A stretch of 64,000 bases of DNA, from the NCBI GenBank assembly GCA_017882265.1, contig JADGPW010000109.1:1-64000 (forward strand), given 5' to 3'. Source of the DNA: Chitinophagaceae bacterium. Its GTDB lineage: Bacteria; Bacteroidota; Bacteroidia; Chitinophagales; Chitinophagaceae. Shown here one piece after another: positions 9,187-17,709 of this stretch (its first letter is position 1; each line of letters starts with the position of its first letter). The notes below the pieces were generated by a model. It did no database searches, was not told where the DNA came from, and worked only from the letters and a program-made list of their open reading frames with translations. The position numbers and the translations under genes are program-made.

Positions 9187-10483
9187 TTTTATCAGTTAAT
9201 GTTTTATAAATTGATATGATGGGAAACACTCTGGCAAAAAAGGTAATAATCAGTAAGACACCGGCCAGCGAACCCATCGCGATAGCCCACTCTTCCCAGC
9301 TTGGAAAATAGTGATGATAACTAGCCGGGACATCCTCCATCGGTAAAAAAGGATGAAGTAATGTGGGGGTCACGATCAGGTAACGTTTAAACCAGGCACC
9401 TACTACCACCATGACGCCCGCAATAAACATAGGAAGTGGTTTTCTTCCCTTTTTAAATAACATAATGAAAATGGGAATGATCATGCCTACGAGAATCGCA
9501 AACCAAAAAAGCGGTGCATATTCCCCGGCAAATAATTGTGTTAAATGAGCTTCCTCCGGTTTCTTCATTTTAAAGGCAGGAACCAGGTATTCGTTTATAT
9601 TAAAATAGAGGTATAAAAGAGCCAGTAATACCACTACTCTTCCCATTTTTTCAAAATGCTTTTCGGTAATATATTTTTCTAGGTTATAATATCTGCGGAA
9701 TATATACATGGCAACTACCACTCCACCTGCTCCCACCAGGAAAGCTCCTGATATAAAGTAGGCGCCAAAATTAGTGCTGTCCCATCCCGGCCGGTAGGTG
9801 GTGGCAAACAACCAGGAAGTAACCGTGTGAATGCTAAAAGCAACCGGGATTATTACAATACAAATTATGGTAATGCATCTGTTCCTGATCTTTTCCTGAG
9901 CTGTAGTTCCTTTCCAGTATGAAGCCAGCCAACGGTATAATTTTGAAAATGGTTTGCCTAACTTCTCTCTTGCATTGATCAGGATGCTGATATCCGGCAA
10001 TAACGTAATGTATAATAAAAACAGGCTGAGACAGAAATAGGTGCTAATTACGATCACATCCCAGATAATGGGTGATTGTAAGCGGCCATGGATGAACAGG
10101 TTAAGCAGTCGTTCCGGACGCCCCATATCCACAATGATGATCAGGGCGGCAAAGGTGATGGCTGATACCGCTATGATTTCGGATATCCGGGTCAGGGGTG
10201 TACGCCACGGAACATTGGCCAGCCGAAAAATGGCAGTGATCAGGGAGCCCACAAGACTAATGGCGACAAAGAAAACAAAATTGGAAATATAAATACCCCA
10301 TGAAACATAATCCCGCATATTCGTTACTACCAGGCCATATTTTAATTGACGGTAATAGGCGAAAGCGCCGAAAGCACAAAATAGAAGGAGAATTCCGGTC
10401 CAGATCATCCCTCTTTTTCCAAACTTTTGAGGAAGAAGGTCACTGGTAATTTGTTCGCTGGTTAATACTGTTGAGTTTTCCAC
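9164..10483 (-). CDS. NrfD/PsrC-like quinone-reactive membrane subunit (copy 2)
   Basis: 439 residues starting at a GTG. Multiple transmembrane helices show the same conserved blocks as the copy at 3926: MRDYVSWGIYISNFVFFVAIS, DMGRPERLLNLFIHGRLQSPIIWD, FGAYFISGAFLVG and HPFLPMEDVPASYHHYFP. It lies 12 bp downstream of the second NrfC-like ferredoxin gene. The C-terminal tail is short, unlike copy 1. It is expected to oxidise or reduce menaquinone at the inner membrane and pass electrons to or from the Tat-exported ferredoxin. Confidence 0.88.
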   Translation of the reverse strand: MENSTVLTSEQITSDLLPQKFGKRGMIWTGILLLFCAFGAFAYYRQLKYGLVVTNMRDYVSWGIYISNFVFFVAISLVGSLITAIFRLANVPWRTPLTRISEIIAVSAITFAALIIIVDMGRPERLLNLFIHGRLQSPIIWDVIVISTYFCLSLFLLYITLLPDISILINAREKLGKPFSKLYRWLASYWKGTTAQEKIRNRCITIICIVIIPVAFSIHTVTSWLFATTYRPGWDSTNFGAYFISGAFLVGAGGVVVAMYIFRRYYNLEKYITEKHFEKMGRVVVLLALLYLYFNINEYLVPAFKMKKPEEAHLTQLFAGEYAPLFWFAILVGMIIPIFIMLFKKGRKPLPMFIAGVMVVVGAWFKRYLIVTPTLLHPFLPMEDVPASYHHYFPSWEEWAIAMGSLAGVLLIITFFARVFPIISIYKTLTDKNETQQSS

Positions 10484-10495
10484 GATCAGTTATTT

Positions 10496-11431
10496 TTAGT
10501 GAGTCATTTTGTCTTCGGGGCTCTCGTTTTCAAGTCCTGATTCAAATGGGAAATTCCTGTTGACAGGTGGCAGGTAATATACCCGGGGTTTGGTACCGAG
10601 ATCTTCCATTAATCTGTACCCGGCTTTATCTTTAATGAGATCACTAAACCGGAAAGTTTCGGCTCCGTTAGTTACTGAATCTTCATTCATATCACCAAAA
10701 AAGTAAACGCCGTTTGGACAGGCAGATACACAGTGTGGCAATTCGCCCTTCCTGGCCATATCCGGGCAGAAATCACATTTACTTACTGTTCCTTTCTTTT
10801 GGGGGATACTGGTTTCACAAGAATAATGTTGCTCGGCAACTTCTTTTTCCAGAACAGGTTCCCCCCAATTAAAAACCCTTGTGGAATAAGGACAGGCAGC
10901 CATACAAAAACGACACCCGATACAGCGGTCGCTGTCGATCAACACGATTCCATCCTGGCGTTTAAATGTGGCGTCTACCGGGCAAACCTTTACACAGGGT
11001 GGTGAATCGCAATGCATACAGGTAGTAGGCTGCCAGTAAGGAGCCGTATGATCTGCATCCTGCATTTCAAGGACTTTGATCCAGTTTTGACCGGGACTTA
11101 ACTGGTGAGCATGATTGCAGGCTGTTTTACAGGCGCCCACATTCTTACATCGGGAAAGATCAATAACCATGGCGAATTTCTTGCCATTGATCCCTTTCCT
11201 TTCTTCGCTATTCGATATGGTAGGCAGGTCCGGTACGGGTTTCAGGAATGCTTTATCCATTTCAATGATCTCTCCATCTACCGATAACAGCTTTACGGTT
11301 TCTCCGGAAGCCTTTACATCATCTCCTGCATATTTATCAAATGGGTTTTTTTTGGAAGAACAACCGGCGGCTATACCAGCAAGAATACCCGCCGCCAGGA
11401 ACTGCCTTCTTGAAGTGCTTTTATTTTCCAT
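10496..11431 (-). CDS. Tat-exported four-[4Fe-4S] ferredoxin lipoprotein, NrfC/PsrB-like (copy 2)
   Basis: 311 residues from the ATG at 11431; a TTG six codons upstream is less likely. A twin-arginine motif (TSRRQFLAAG) is followed by a clear lipobox (GIAAGC). Cysteine groups: CKNVGACKTAC, CMHCDSPPCVKVCP, CIGCRFCMAACP and CDFCPDM...CVSACP. The first group has one residue more between its first two cysteines (Cys-x4-Cys) than copy 1 (Cys-x2-Cys). It lies 14 bp downstream of the small Tat-type protein gene and 12 bp upstream of NrfD copy 2. Role: periplasmic electron relay. Confidence 0.88.
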   Translation of the reverse strand: MENKSTSRRQFLAAGILAGIAAGCSSKKNPFDKYAGDDVKASGETVKLLSVDGEIIEMDKAFLKPVPDLPTISNSEERKGINGKKFAMVIDLSRCKNVGACKTACNHAHQLSPGQNWIKVLEMQDADHTAPYWQPTTCMHCDSPPCVKVCPVDATFKRQDGIVLIDSDRCIGCRFCMAACPYSTRVFNWGEPVLEKEVAEQHYSCETSIPQKKGTVSKCDFCPDMARKGELPHCVSACPNGVYFFGDMNEDSVTNGAETFRFSDLIKDKAGYRLMEDLGTKPRVYYLPPVNRNFPFESGLENESPEDKMTH

Positions 11432-11445
11432 ACTATTATTTTTGA

Positions 11446-11721
11446 TCAACCCTTCTTATTGATTTGGTTTTTATTGACCCAGGTTTTCAATTGTTCATCA
11501 CTGATTTTTTTTCTTTTGCCGCAATAAAGTTTGCTGGCATCAACTTCTACCAGTTTTCCATCCTGGGTGAGCATTTTTACGGTTTCTTTTTTTTCACCAT
11601 CGGGGGAAAATGATGGTTTTTTAGAACCTGCAAATATTTTAAATGCTGTTAGTGAAGTAAAAACAGTGGCGCCCCACAATAAGAATTTTTTTCTTGAGGA
11701 AGTTTTGTCTGTTTGTTGCAT
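11446..11721 (-). CDS. small Tat-signal protein of the NrfC/NrfD operon
   Basis: 91 residues. An N-terminal SSRKKFLLWGATVFTSLTAFKIF resembles a Tat signal with Arg-Lys in place of Arg-Arg. A roughly 55-residue hydrophilic tail contains MLTQDGKLVEVDASKLY, which resembles the LLSVDGEIIEMDKAFL segment near the N-terminus of the ferredoxin encoded next. This makes it look like a detached N-terminal module of that subunit family. It has a single cysteine and no cluster motif. It is first in its operon; an FNR-like palindrome lies about 80 bp upstream. Function unknown. Confidence 0.65.
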   Translation of the reverse strand: MQQTDKTSSRKKFLLWGATVFTSLTAFKIFAGSKKPSFSPDGEKKETVKMLTQDGKLVEVDASKLYCGKRKKISDEQLKTWVNKNQINKKG

Positions 11722-11799
11722 AATAATAAGTACTGTTTTTTAAAGTGTAAAACTACTCTGGATTTATCCCTGTTTGCTTATTTATCTCACGACGACTTA

Positions 11800-11811
11800 T
11801 GATTTTAATCA
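11800..11811. promoter_or_regulatory. FNR-like palindrome TGATTTTAATCA
   Basis: A perfect palindrome fitting TGAY-N4-RTCA, centred about 84 bp upstream of the ATG at 11721. It lies between the convergently spaced end of the cytochrome gene (11918) and the small Tat protein gene. Regulation of the 11721 operon by the FNR-type protein is inferred. Confidence 0.45.
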
Positions 11812-11917
11812 GCTAAATGAAAGAAAAGGGATTCGCCAATAACAGGGGTAAGGGTCGGCTATCATTGATGCCGGTTTGCACGGATGGACCGGGTTTTTAC
11901 TGGCCACCCCGGGAACA

Positions 11918-12331
11918 CTACTTTTTTAATGTTCTTATGAAATTTACAAGGCTCCAGATATCATCATTTTCCGGGATTTTCTTTTTAAAACTTGGCATAT
12001 CATCCCGCCCCTTGGAAATCTTATAAAAAAGAGAGCCATCGGTTTGGGCCTGGGTAGCTGCAAGTGAAAAATCACCGGGCTCGGTTTTTAATTGTGCTGC
12101 CTTGGGTCCATTGCCCATCCCGGTTTTACCATGACAGGATTGGCAATGCGTACCCCATAAATCCTTTCCATCTGCAATGGAAGAAGCATCGGCTTTTATG
12201 GGGTTAGCTTTGTTTTTGTCCGCATCGGGCACCAGCCAGGGCTTTTTCTGGTCCTGGAGCTTGAATGTAAAACCGGTGCCAATGACGATCATAGCAAGGC
12301 ATACATATTTTAGGAGACGTTTTGATTTCAT
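11918..12331 (-). CDS. class-I cytochrome c, single heme (copy 3)
   Basis: 137 residues with an N-terminal signal segment (YVCLAMIVIGTGFTF). The mature protein has one CQSCH heme site followed by GKTGMGNGPKAAQLKTEPGDF, and a DMPSF methionine ligand before the last helix (DDIWSLVNFIRTLKK). It is closely paralogous to 12455-12868 and to the fragment at 1-125. It is expected to be a soluble or weakly anchored periplasmic carrier. It is last in the operon that starts at 15653, 123 bp after its paralogue. Confidence 0.9.
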   Translation of the reverse strand: MKSKRLLKYVCLAMIVIGTGFTFKLQDQKKPWLVPDADKNKANPIKADASSIADGKDLWGTHCQSCHGKTGMGNGPKAAQLKTEPGDFSLAATQAQTDGSLFYKISKGRDDMPSFKKKIPENDDIWSLVNFIRTLKK

Positions 12332-12454
12332 GACCTTTTTTTTATTATTATTTTAAGATTGGAAGCTTATTTAATAATGCCAGGGTCTTGTAACAGAAAT
12401 AAGCCAGGCGCATGTTTTAACATCCATGCAGCCAGGCTTAAAAAGATTGGTCAC

Positions 12455-12868
12455 TTAACTTTTGAGTGTCCGCATATAGTTTACCAGGTTCCAGATATCG
12501 TCTGCTTCAGGAATTTTTTTCTTGAAGCTAGGCATATCACCTCTTCCTTCTGAAATTTTGAAGAAAAAGGATCCATCCGGCTCTTTTTGAGTGGCGGGTA
12601 GGGTAAAATTACCAGGCTCTGTTTTTAACTGGGCTGCCTTTGTTCCATCACCTTTACCGGACTTACCATGGCAGGACTGGCAATGCGTTCCCCACAATTC
12701 CTTGCCGTCTTTGACTGATTCGGCACTCGTTTTAATGGGGTTGACCATTTTCAGATATTTGTCAGGTACGATCCATGGCTTTGGCTGTTGAAGGGAGGCG
12801 ACTTTAAATCCCGAGCTTAATAAATAAACCGAAATACTGATAGCGACGACGGCTAATTTTGTTTTCAT
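12455..12868 (-). CDS. class-I cytochrome c, single heme (copy 2)
   Basis: 137 residues with a signal peptide (VAISISVYLLSSGFKVASL), one CQSCHGKSGKGDG heme site, a DMPSF axial methionine motif and the C-terminal helix DDIWNLVNYMRTLKS. It is a near twin of 11918-12331, pointing to recent tandem duplication. It follows the DUF5777 gene by 71 bp. It is expected to shuttle electrons in the periplasm between the lipoprotein cytochromes and the NrfC-like subunits or a terminal reductase; that routing is inference. Confidence 0.9.
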   Translation of the reverse strand: MKTKLAVVAISISVYLLSSGFKVASLQQPKPWIVPDKYLKMVNPIKTSAESVKDGKELWGTHCQSCHGKSGKGDGTKAAQLKTEPGNFTLPATQKEPDGSFFFKISEGRGDMPSFKKKIPEADDIWNLVNYMRTLKS

Positions 12869-12939
12869 TTTAATTTGTTTTAATCAATTTGAGTTTAGTA
12901 TTTTCTATCCAGTCAAATATACGCAAAGATTATACCCTG

Positions 12940-13857
12940 TTAAAAATTCCAAAGCCTTGTTATGTTAAAACCAATCTCAAATTGTCCTTTTCTATAATTA
13001 TTTTGGTTATACACGTTATTGCTTTGGGGAATAATGCCATGGTAATTTCCGAAAAATACCTGGAAGGCATGTGAACTGGTGACCATCTCCAGACCGAAAC
13101 TGATGTTTGGGTGAGGATTATTCATAGGATGCTGGGTAAGCGGTTGATCGTAGTTCACCATAAAATTTGTTTTAGGTGTCAGTTTGTACCTCCCCATCAC
13201 GGCTATGGCAAAATGATCATTTTTCATTTTTTTCTGAATTTTACCATTTTCATCTACGTATCCTTCCACATTATTGAAATGAGAAAGGCTTGGAGCAACC
13301 TGTGCGGAAAATTTCTCTGTTATTTTCCGGGCAATGAGTAGCTGGTTAAAATAAGAAAGCCGATCGGTACCGGTTACAAAATTACTCTTGTCCCGGGTGT
13401 CTATAACAACATTAGCGAAATAAGAAATGCTGATCGGCCAGCCGCCGGTTTTTCCCTGTTTTACGATGGCGTATTTACCATTTAAATCCCATTGTAGCCT
13501 GTCCTTGGTAAATCCCAGACCTAATTGGAAATTATTCCTGATAACATAACAGAATCCGATCCGGATATTGGAAGGCGCATAGATCCCAAACAGGTCTTTA
13601 TATCCTTTGTTTACAGTACCAAACCTATGCTGGATGTCCATTTCAAAGGTCCCTTTGATGGGTACCATCACACTTTGGTTATCCTGGATCCAGTTGCTTT
13701 CAAAGGTGTTTTTAATGGGTTTCTTTTTGGCAACAGGAGCCGGCTGTGTACTATCAGCGGCAACATCCTGGGCAACTACATTCATACTGAATAGTATAAA
13801 TAAGCAAAAGCCTGAAAAACGCATTACATATTGAAAATATTTATTTAGCTTTCTCAT
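12940..13857 (-). CDS. DUF5777 family outer-membrane beta-barrel protein (copy 2)
   Basis: 305 residues with a signal peptide ending at VVAQD. The barrel-like remainder is closely similar to copies 1 and 3: IQDNQSVMVPIKGTFEMD, IQHRFGTVNKGYKDLFGIYAPSN, KITEKFSAQVAPSLSHFNNVE and a terminal GFNITRLWNF. It is 11 bp downstream of the CX4CH lipoprotein gene, as in the other cassettes. The constant gene order argues for a physical or functional pair with that lipoprotein. Confidence 0.85.
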   Translation of the reverse strand: MRKLNKYFQYVMRFSGFCLFILFSMNVVAQDVAADSTQPAPVAKKKPIKNTFESNWIQDNQSVMVPIKGTFEMDIQHRFGTVNKGYKDLFGIYAPSNIRIGFCYVIRNNFQLGLGFTKDRLQWDLNGKYAIVKQGKTGGWPISISYFANVVIDTRDKSNFVTGTDRLSYFNQLLIARKITEKFSAQVAPSLSHFNNVEGYVDENGKIQKKMKNDHFAIAVMGRYKLTPKTNFMVNYDQPLTQHPMNNPHPNISFGLEMVTSSHAFQVFFGNYHGIIPQSNNVYNQNNYRKGQFEIGFNITRLWNF

Positions 13858-13868
13858 AAATTTTATTT

Positions 13869-14273
13869 TTAATTATCCTTTGCTCCTTGTTTGATCCATG
13901 CCAATACATATTGGTTGATATTAGATGGATTGTTAGCAGCGCCAATAGGCATGGCGGCAGCTTTTTTACCGGTTAACCATAGGTAGATATCGCTATTTTC
14001 CGGGTTTCCCAGGTCTACATAATTTCCGTTAATGAGTGAATTGTATGCTTTGTCAGCTGACAGATCAGGTTTAAGCCCACCCGTATTATGACAGCCACTC
14101 AGACTGCAATTTTTGCTAAACAGGGGAATGATATCAGAAGCCAGGCTAACCGGTGTAGTTATTTCCTGTTCGGTATTTAGGGTAAGGGTTGTTACTTTAT
14201 AACAGCTGACCAGGAAAACCATACAGGAGGTAACCAGTAATAATAATATTATTGCTAGAATTTTCTTTGGCAT
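13869..14273 (-). CDS. small cytochrome-like lipoprotein with CX4CH heme motif (copy 2)
   Basis: 134 residues with a lipobox LVSC (Cys24). The heme candidate is Cys56-x4-Cys61-His62 (CSLSGCH) followed by NTGGLKPDLSADKAYNSL, nearly identical in pattern to copy 1. A possible methionine ligand lies in AAMPIG. It sits between the EB_dh-like lipoprotein and the DUF5777 barrel with gaps of 36 and 11 bp. Attachment of heme through CX4CH is known for some multiheme cytochromes c3; here it is predicted. Confidence 0.8.
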   Translation of the reverse strand: MPKKILAIILLLLVTSCMVFLVSCYKVTTLTLNTEQEITTPVSLASDIIPLFSKNCSLSGCHNTGGLKPDLSADKAYNSLINGNYVDLGNPENSDIYLWLTGKKAAAMPIGAANNPSNINQYVLAWIKQGAKDN

Positions 14274-14309
14274 GATCTTTTTTTTAAAAAGTAAAAGAAC
14301 AGCGTGGGG

Positions 14310-15653
14310 CTATTTTTCAAACTTCAATAACAAATTGGGTTTAATTCCGTGTTGATTGTTTGATTTATTCCAAATAGCGATACCAAATGGCTGATCCTGT
14401 AAGCTTGAAAAGTCCACATCCTGTTTCAATACATCGGATGTTTTTAATAAACGTTTGTATTCCACTACCCAGCCGGAACCTGTATAGACGGCAGCACATG
14501 TAATATCGGCACGCTCATTTATTAAAGGAGAAGCTATATAACTTGGGATACATTTTGCTCCATCGCCACCATAGGCACCTGGAATCTGCAAATAATCCGA
14601 ACCTATCGAAGGTTCAATCGTACCACCATTATAGGTTAATGAACCTGTTGAACTAACACCCGTTATTTTTCTGGCGTTTCCACCAGCCAGGGTATCACTT
14701 GCTTTAATATAGTAATAATTCGTAGCGCCAGGTATGAACCACATGGGCACTGTTACACTCGCGCCTGTACCATCCAATTTCAGGGTTTGCCTGTTGTTGG
14801 AAGAACCTTGAACAGGTGTCGTAGTATAGGTAGGTGCATACGGCCAGGTTGCGGAAGCACCGGATACCGTTATACCATCCACATGGCGACCATTACCGGA
14901 ACCGCCTGTTAAATTGGTTACACCAGGGCCCCCTGCCCAATCCTGGTAATTATCGTCCATCTGGTTATTAACAAGATCCTTGCTTAAATGCGCCCACCAC
15001 ATGTCAATTTTTTCATTGGCGCCATTGGTATAGTGGTTACCACTGTTAGCATTGGATTTCAATACGGCGGGGGTAACAGAATAATCTAAATAAGGGGTAA
15101 ATACATGGCAACTGGCATAGCAGGTCTGCGTAATGAATTTCGGGGTGGAATTATCAATATTCCATAACATGGCCAGTTTATCTTCTCCAAAGCCATCCCT
15201 GAGCAACACGCCATTCGCATCAAAGCTTTTGCTGGTGGGTTCCTGTGCCCATCCGGTTTTACCCGCTGTATTGGCAGCAGGATTGAAATACCAGGTGGCA
15301 GTGGCTACACTTTTTTCCGCGTCGGCCCATTCTGCTAAAAAGTAGATACTGGTGCCATCATACATGGAACGGAGAGTAGCTGGATAGGTTTCCCCTATGT
15401 AACCTGCAAAAAGGCCATTGCCCGGGTCGGGAACCTGGGGCACCACATTTATCTTGGCCGCATTGTCCCACATGGGATCGATAATGCCATCAATCGTTGG
15501 CCCGGTAGTTATTTTTTTGGAGATCAACGTACTGCTGTTTGTAGTAGTTGTTACACCAAGTACCTGGTCATTTTTTGTACAACTTACAACATAACCCAAA
15601 CCTAATACGATCGATGTAAATACCCAGGCATATTTGTTTTTTAGCAGATTCAT
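14310..15653 (-). CDS. ethylbenzene-dehydrogenase-gamma-like lipoprotein with CX3CH motif (copy 2)
   Basis: 447 residues with a lipoprotein-type signal (GYVVSC, Cys25). The EB_dh-like domain starts at IDGIIDPMWDNAAKINV. Cys178-x3-Cys182-His183 (CYASCH) matches the position of CYVACH in copy 1. A shared GDGAKCIPS cysteine and C-terminal DQPFGIAIWN...NQHGIKPNLLLKF follow. It is first gene of a five-gene minus-strand operon (lipoprotein, CX4CH lipoprotein, DUF5777, two cytochromes c). An FNR-like palindrome lies about 70 bp upstream. Whether heme b, heme c or both bind is open. Confidence 0.75.
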   Translation of the reverse strand: MNLLKNKYAWVFTSIVLGLGYVVSCTKNDQVLGVTTTTNSSTLISKKITTGPTIDGIIDPMWDNAAKINVVPQVPDPGNGLFAGYIGETYPATLRSMYDGTSIYFLAEWADAEKSVATATWYFNPAANTAGKTGWAQEPTSKSFDANGVLLRDGFGEDKLAMLWNIDNSTPKFITQTCYASCHVFTPYLDYSVTPAVLKSNANSGNHYTNGANEKIDMWWAHLSKDLVNNQMDDNYQDWAGGPGVTNLTGGSGNGRHVDGITVSGASATWPYAPTYTTTPVQGSSNNRQTLKLDGTGASVTVPMWFIPGATNYYYIKASDTLAGGNARKITGVSSTGSLTYNGGTIEPSIGSDYLQIPGAYGGDGAKCIPSYIASPLINERADITCAAVYTGSGWVVEYKRLLKTSDVLKQDVDFSSLQDQPFGIAIWNKSNNQHGIKPNLLLKFEK

Positions 15654-15717
15654 AAAAAAAATATTTAGTTATAAATAAATTAGGACGCAAGCTATTAAAG
15701 GGCAAATGACAGATCCA

Positions 15718-15729
15718 TGACTTTTGTCA
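15718..15729. promoter_or_regulatory. FNR-like palindrome TGACTTTTGTCA
   Basis: Perfect inverted halves TGAC/GTCA with a TTTT spacer, centred about 70 bp upstream of the ATG at 15653. The identical 12-mer recurs at 49920-49931 upstream of the tryptophanase gene. Confidence 0.5.
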
Positions 15730-15739
15730 AAAATAGTAT

Positions 15740-15779
15740 TGAGATATGTCATGAATAAGATGAGATATATCATGAATAA
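15740..15779. repeat. two tandem 19-bp direct repeats, 21 bp apart
   Basis: TGAGATATGTCATGAATA and TGAGATATATCATGAATA lie 21 bp apart, close to two helical turns, just upstream of the FNR-like site. The GATATATCA core resembles the palindrome GTGATATATATCAC at 19002. These may be operator half-sites for a second regulator. Confidence 0.5.
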
Positions 15780-16028
15780 TTGCAAATATCTGATTACGAA
15801 AGCTTTCGTTAAAGGTTTAATTTGATAATTTTCATCAGACGCACGATCCGGGTAAAAGTCAAGAGGGTAAAGGTAGGCAAGATGGCCTCCCCGGTGTTAC
15901 ATTATTCCGGGGATTTATTATACTATTCACATATTGCATACTATTATTCCTCCCCATAGAATAATTATATTTTCTGCAAATTTGGGAATTTTTTTATCTC
16001 CTGAAATGGGGGATCGCCAATAAGGGAA

Positions 16029-16547
16029 TTATTTAGAAAAGTAAAACCCAAGAGCAGTGTCTATATTCATCATGTCGGCCAGTTCAGGTTCTTTTTTACC
16101 ATCAAATAAAAATAGTCCACACATATCACCCTTATTATTGAGGTCAATGCAGGTTTTCTTTTTATCAGTCTTGATAAAAAGAAGATATCGGTTTGCCGAA
16201 GTTTCAATGATATGGATCTGGGGCCAGTATTTTTTAAGCACGATCCGGGCATTACGCATCAGATAAAAGCAAGTATGTACATCGGTTTCATAATTATTTT
16301 TGGGGGTAATCTCTTTTATTTTTTGCAGTTGCAGGCTATCAGGATTATAAAAAACAGCAGTGGGGGAGCTGATCTTAAGTGTATCTGAAAAGCTGCTGGG
16401 TGGTTTTTTTATTATGATTTTATTTTCATTAGGGTGGGGCGAGGGACTTGTTTGCCGTGGAGAATCTGAACAGGAAATGTTTATTAGTAATGATATAAAG
16501 AAAGTAAAAAAACACGATCTGGTTTTAATAAAATATCCGATTTTCAT
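16029..16547 (-). CDS. hypothetical lipoprotein
   Basis: 172 residues from the ATG at 16547. A lipoprotein-type signal (FFISLLINISC) is followed by a Ser/Pro-rich linker (SDSPRQTSPSPHPN) and a compact C-terminal domain with three cysteines (HTCFYL, KKTCIDL, GDMCGLF). No family was recognised. A predicted terminator lies between it and the upstream DUF5777 gene, so it is probably transcribed on its own. Confidence 0.55.
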   Translation of the reverse strand: MKIGYFIKTRSCFFTFFISLLINISCSDSPRQTSPSPHPNENKIIIKKPPSSFSDTLKISSPTAVFYNPDSLQLQKIKEITPKNNYETDVHTCFYLMRNARIVLKKYWPQIHIIETSANRYLLFIKTDKKKTCIDLNNKGDMCGLFLFDGKKEPELADMMNIDTALGFYFSK

Positions 16548-16644
16548 ATAAAGCGGCAATAATAATTTGATTGATAAAATTAATTGTTTTCCGGGTTTTC
16601 ATCCTCGTGAAATTTATCAAACCAGGATGAAAGATCTGTATAGA

Positions 16645-16680
16645 AATAAAAAACCCCGGTTATTTTTTACCGAGGCTTTT
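16645..16680 (-). terminator. Rho-independent terminator after the 18904-16718 operon
   Basis: On the minus strand CCTCGGT, a short A-rich loop and ACCGGGG form a stem with one G-U pair, followed by a run of T. It lies about 40-70 bp beyond the stop of the DUF5777 gene at 16718. Confidence 0.75.
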
Positions 16681-16717
16681 TAAATGATAAGATTAGTTCA
16701 TCTGCTATCAAACCATA

Positions 16718-17689
16718 TTAATAATTCCATAACCTGGTAATATTAAATCCAATCAGGAATTTACCACCTTTCACTTTTGTACCTGTTACATCGGTATAAC
16801 CAAACGGGCTGTTTTGATTGTAGAGATTATTACGTTGCGGGCTCAGCATGGAATAGTTGGTCATAAAGAACTGGAAGGAGTGGCTGCTGGTATTAAACTC
16901 TACCCCAAAGGATAAGTTAGGATTAGGATTATTCGTCGCATGCTTTGTAATAGGCTGATCATAATTGACCAGGATGGAAGTCACTTTGGTCAATTTATAC
17001 CTGCCCGACAGGGCAATAGCAATATGATCAAATTTCATATCCTTGAATATTTCCTTTCCTGTACTGTCATTCTTTGTATAATAACCATCTACTGAATTCT
17101 GGTGGGAGACGCTGGGCGCTACCTGTACTGATAATTTATCATTGATCTTCCGGGCAATGATCAGTTGGTTGAAGAATAACAGGCGTTGTGATTGATATTT
17201 AAAAATACTATTATCCGGATCTTTCCTCAGGTCGTAGGCCATATTGCCATAATACGTTACACTGACGGGGTATTTGCCTTTTGTCTGCGAGATGATCGAG
17301 TATTTGGCATTGCCATCCCACAACTTATGATCTTTGGTAAGACCCATACCTACAAAAAGTTTATTGATGGGAGCATAATTCAGCGCGAGCCGTATATTAG
17401 ATGGAGCAAAAAACCCCCATACATCATCGAAACCATGATTAACGGTACCAAACCTATGCATAATATCCAATTCCAGGGTTCCTTTTACTGGCACCATCAC
17501 AGTTTGGTTATCAATGATCCAGACACTCTGAAAAGTATTTTTTACCGGTTTGGTTTTTGCCGGTGCTGTTACTTCAGTTACACCTGTGCTGTCCTGCGCT
17601 TGAAGGGTACCCTGAAGTAAAAACAGGCTACTGACCATGCATACAGAGAAAGTTAACAGGCGGTTTTGTATGTTTATTTTTAGTTTCAT
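16718..17689 (-). CDS. DUF5777 family outer-membrane beta-barrel protein (copy 3)
   Basis: 323 residues with a signal peptide ending at LQAQDS. The same conserved blocks as copies 1 and 2 are present (DNQTVMVPVKGTLELDIMHRFGTVNHG, KINDKLSVQVAPSVSHQNSVD, terminal GFNITRLWNY) with a few longer loops, including an added segment before the last strand (SPFGYTDVTGTKVKGG). It is 20 bp downstream of the third CX4CH lipoprotein gene and is followed by a terminator. Confidence 0.85.
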   Translation of the reverse strand: MKLKINIQNRLLTFSVCMVSSLFLLQGTLQAQDSTGVTEVTAPAKTKPVKNTFQSVWIIDNQTVMVPVKGTLELDIMHRFGTVNHGFDDVWGFFAPSNIRLALNYAPINKLFVGMGLTKDHKLWDGNAKYSIISQTKGKYPVSVTYYGNMAYDLRKDPDNSIFKYQSQRLLFFNQLIIARKINDKLSVQVAPSVSHQNSVDGYYTKNDSTGKEIFKDMKFDHIAIALSGRYKLTKVTSILVNYDQPITKHATNNPNPNLSFGVEFNTSSHSFQFFMTNYSMLSPQRNNLYNQNSPFGYTDVTGTKVKGGKFLIGFNITRLWNY

Positions 17690-17709
17690 TGTATTGTTTT
17701 TTAGATCAC

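Larger units (their letters stand above)
15654..16028. other. 375-bp intergenic promoter region
   Basis: Non-coding DNA upstream of the 15653 operon and downstream of the lipoprotein gene at 16029. It holds the FNR-like palindrome at 15718-15729 and a pair of near-identical 19-bp direct repeats at 15740-15758 and 15761-15779. Nothing else recognisable is present. Confidence 0.6.
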
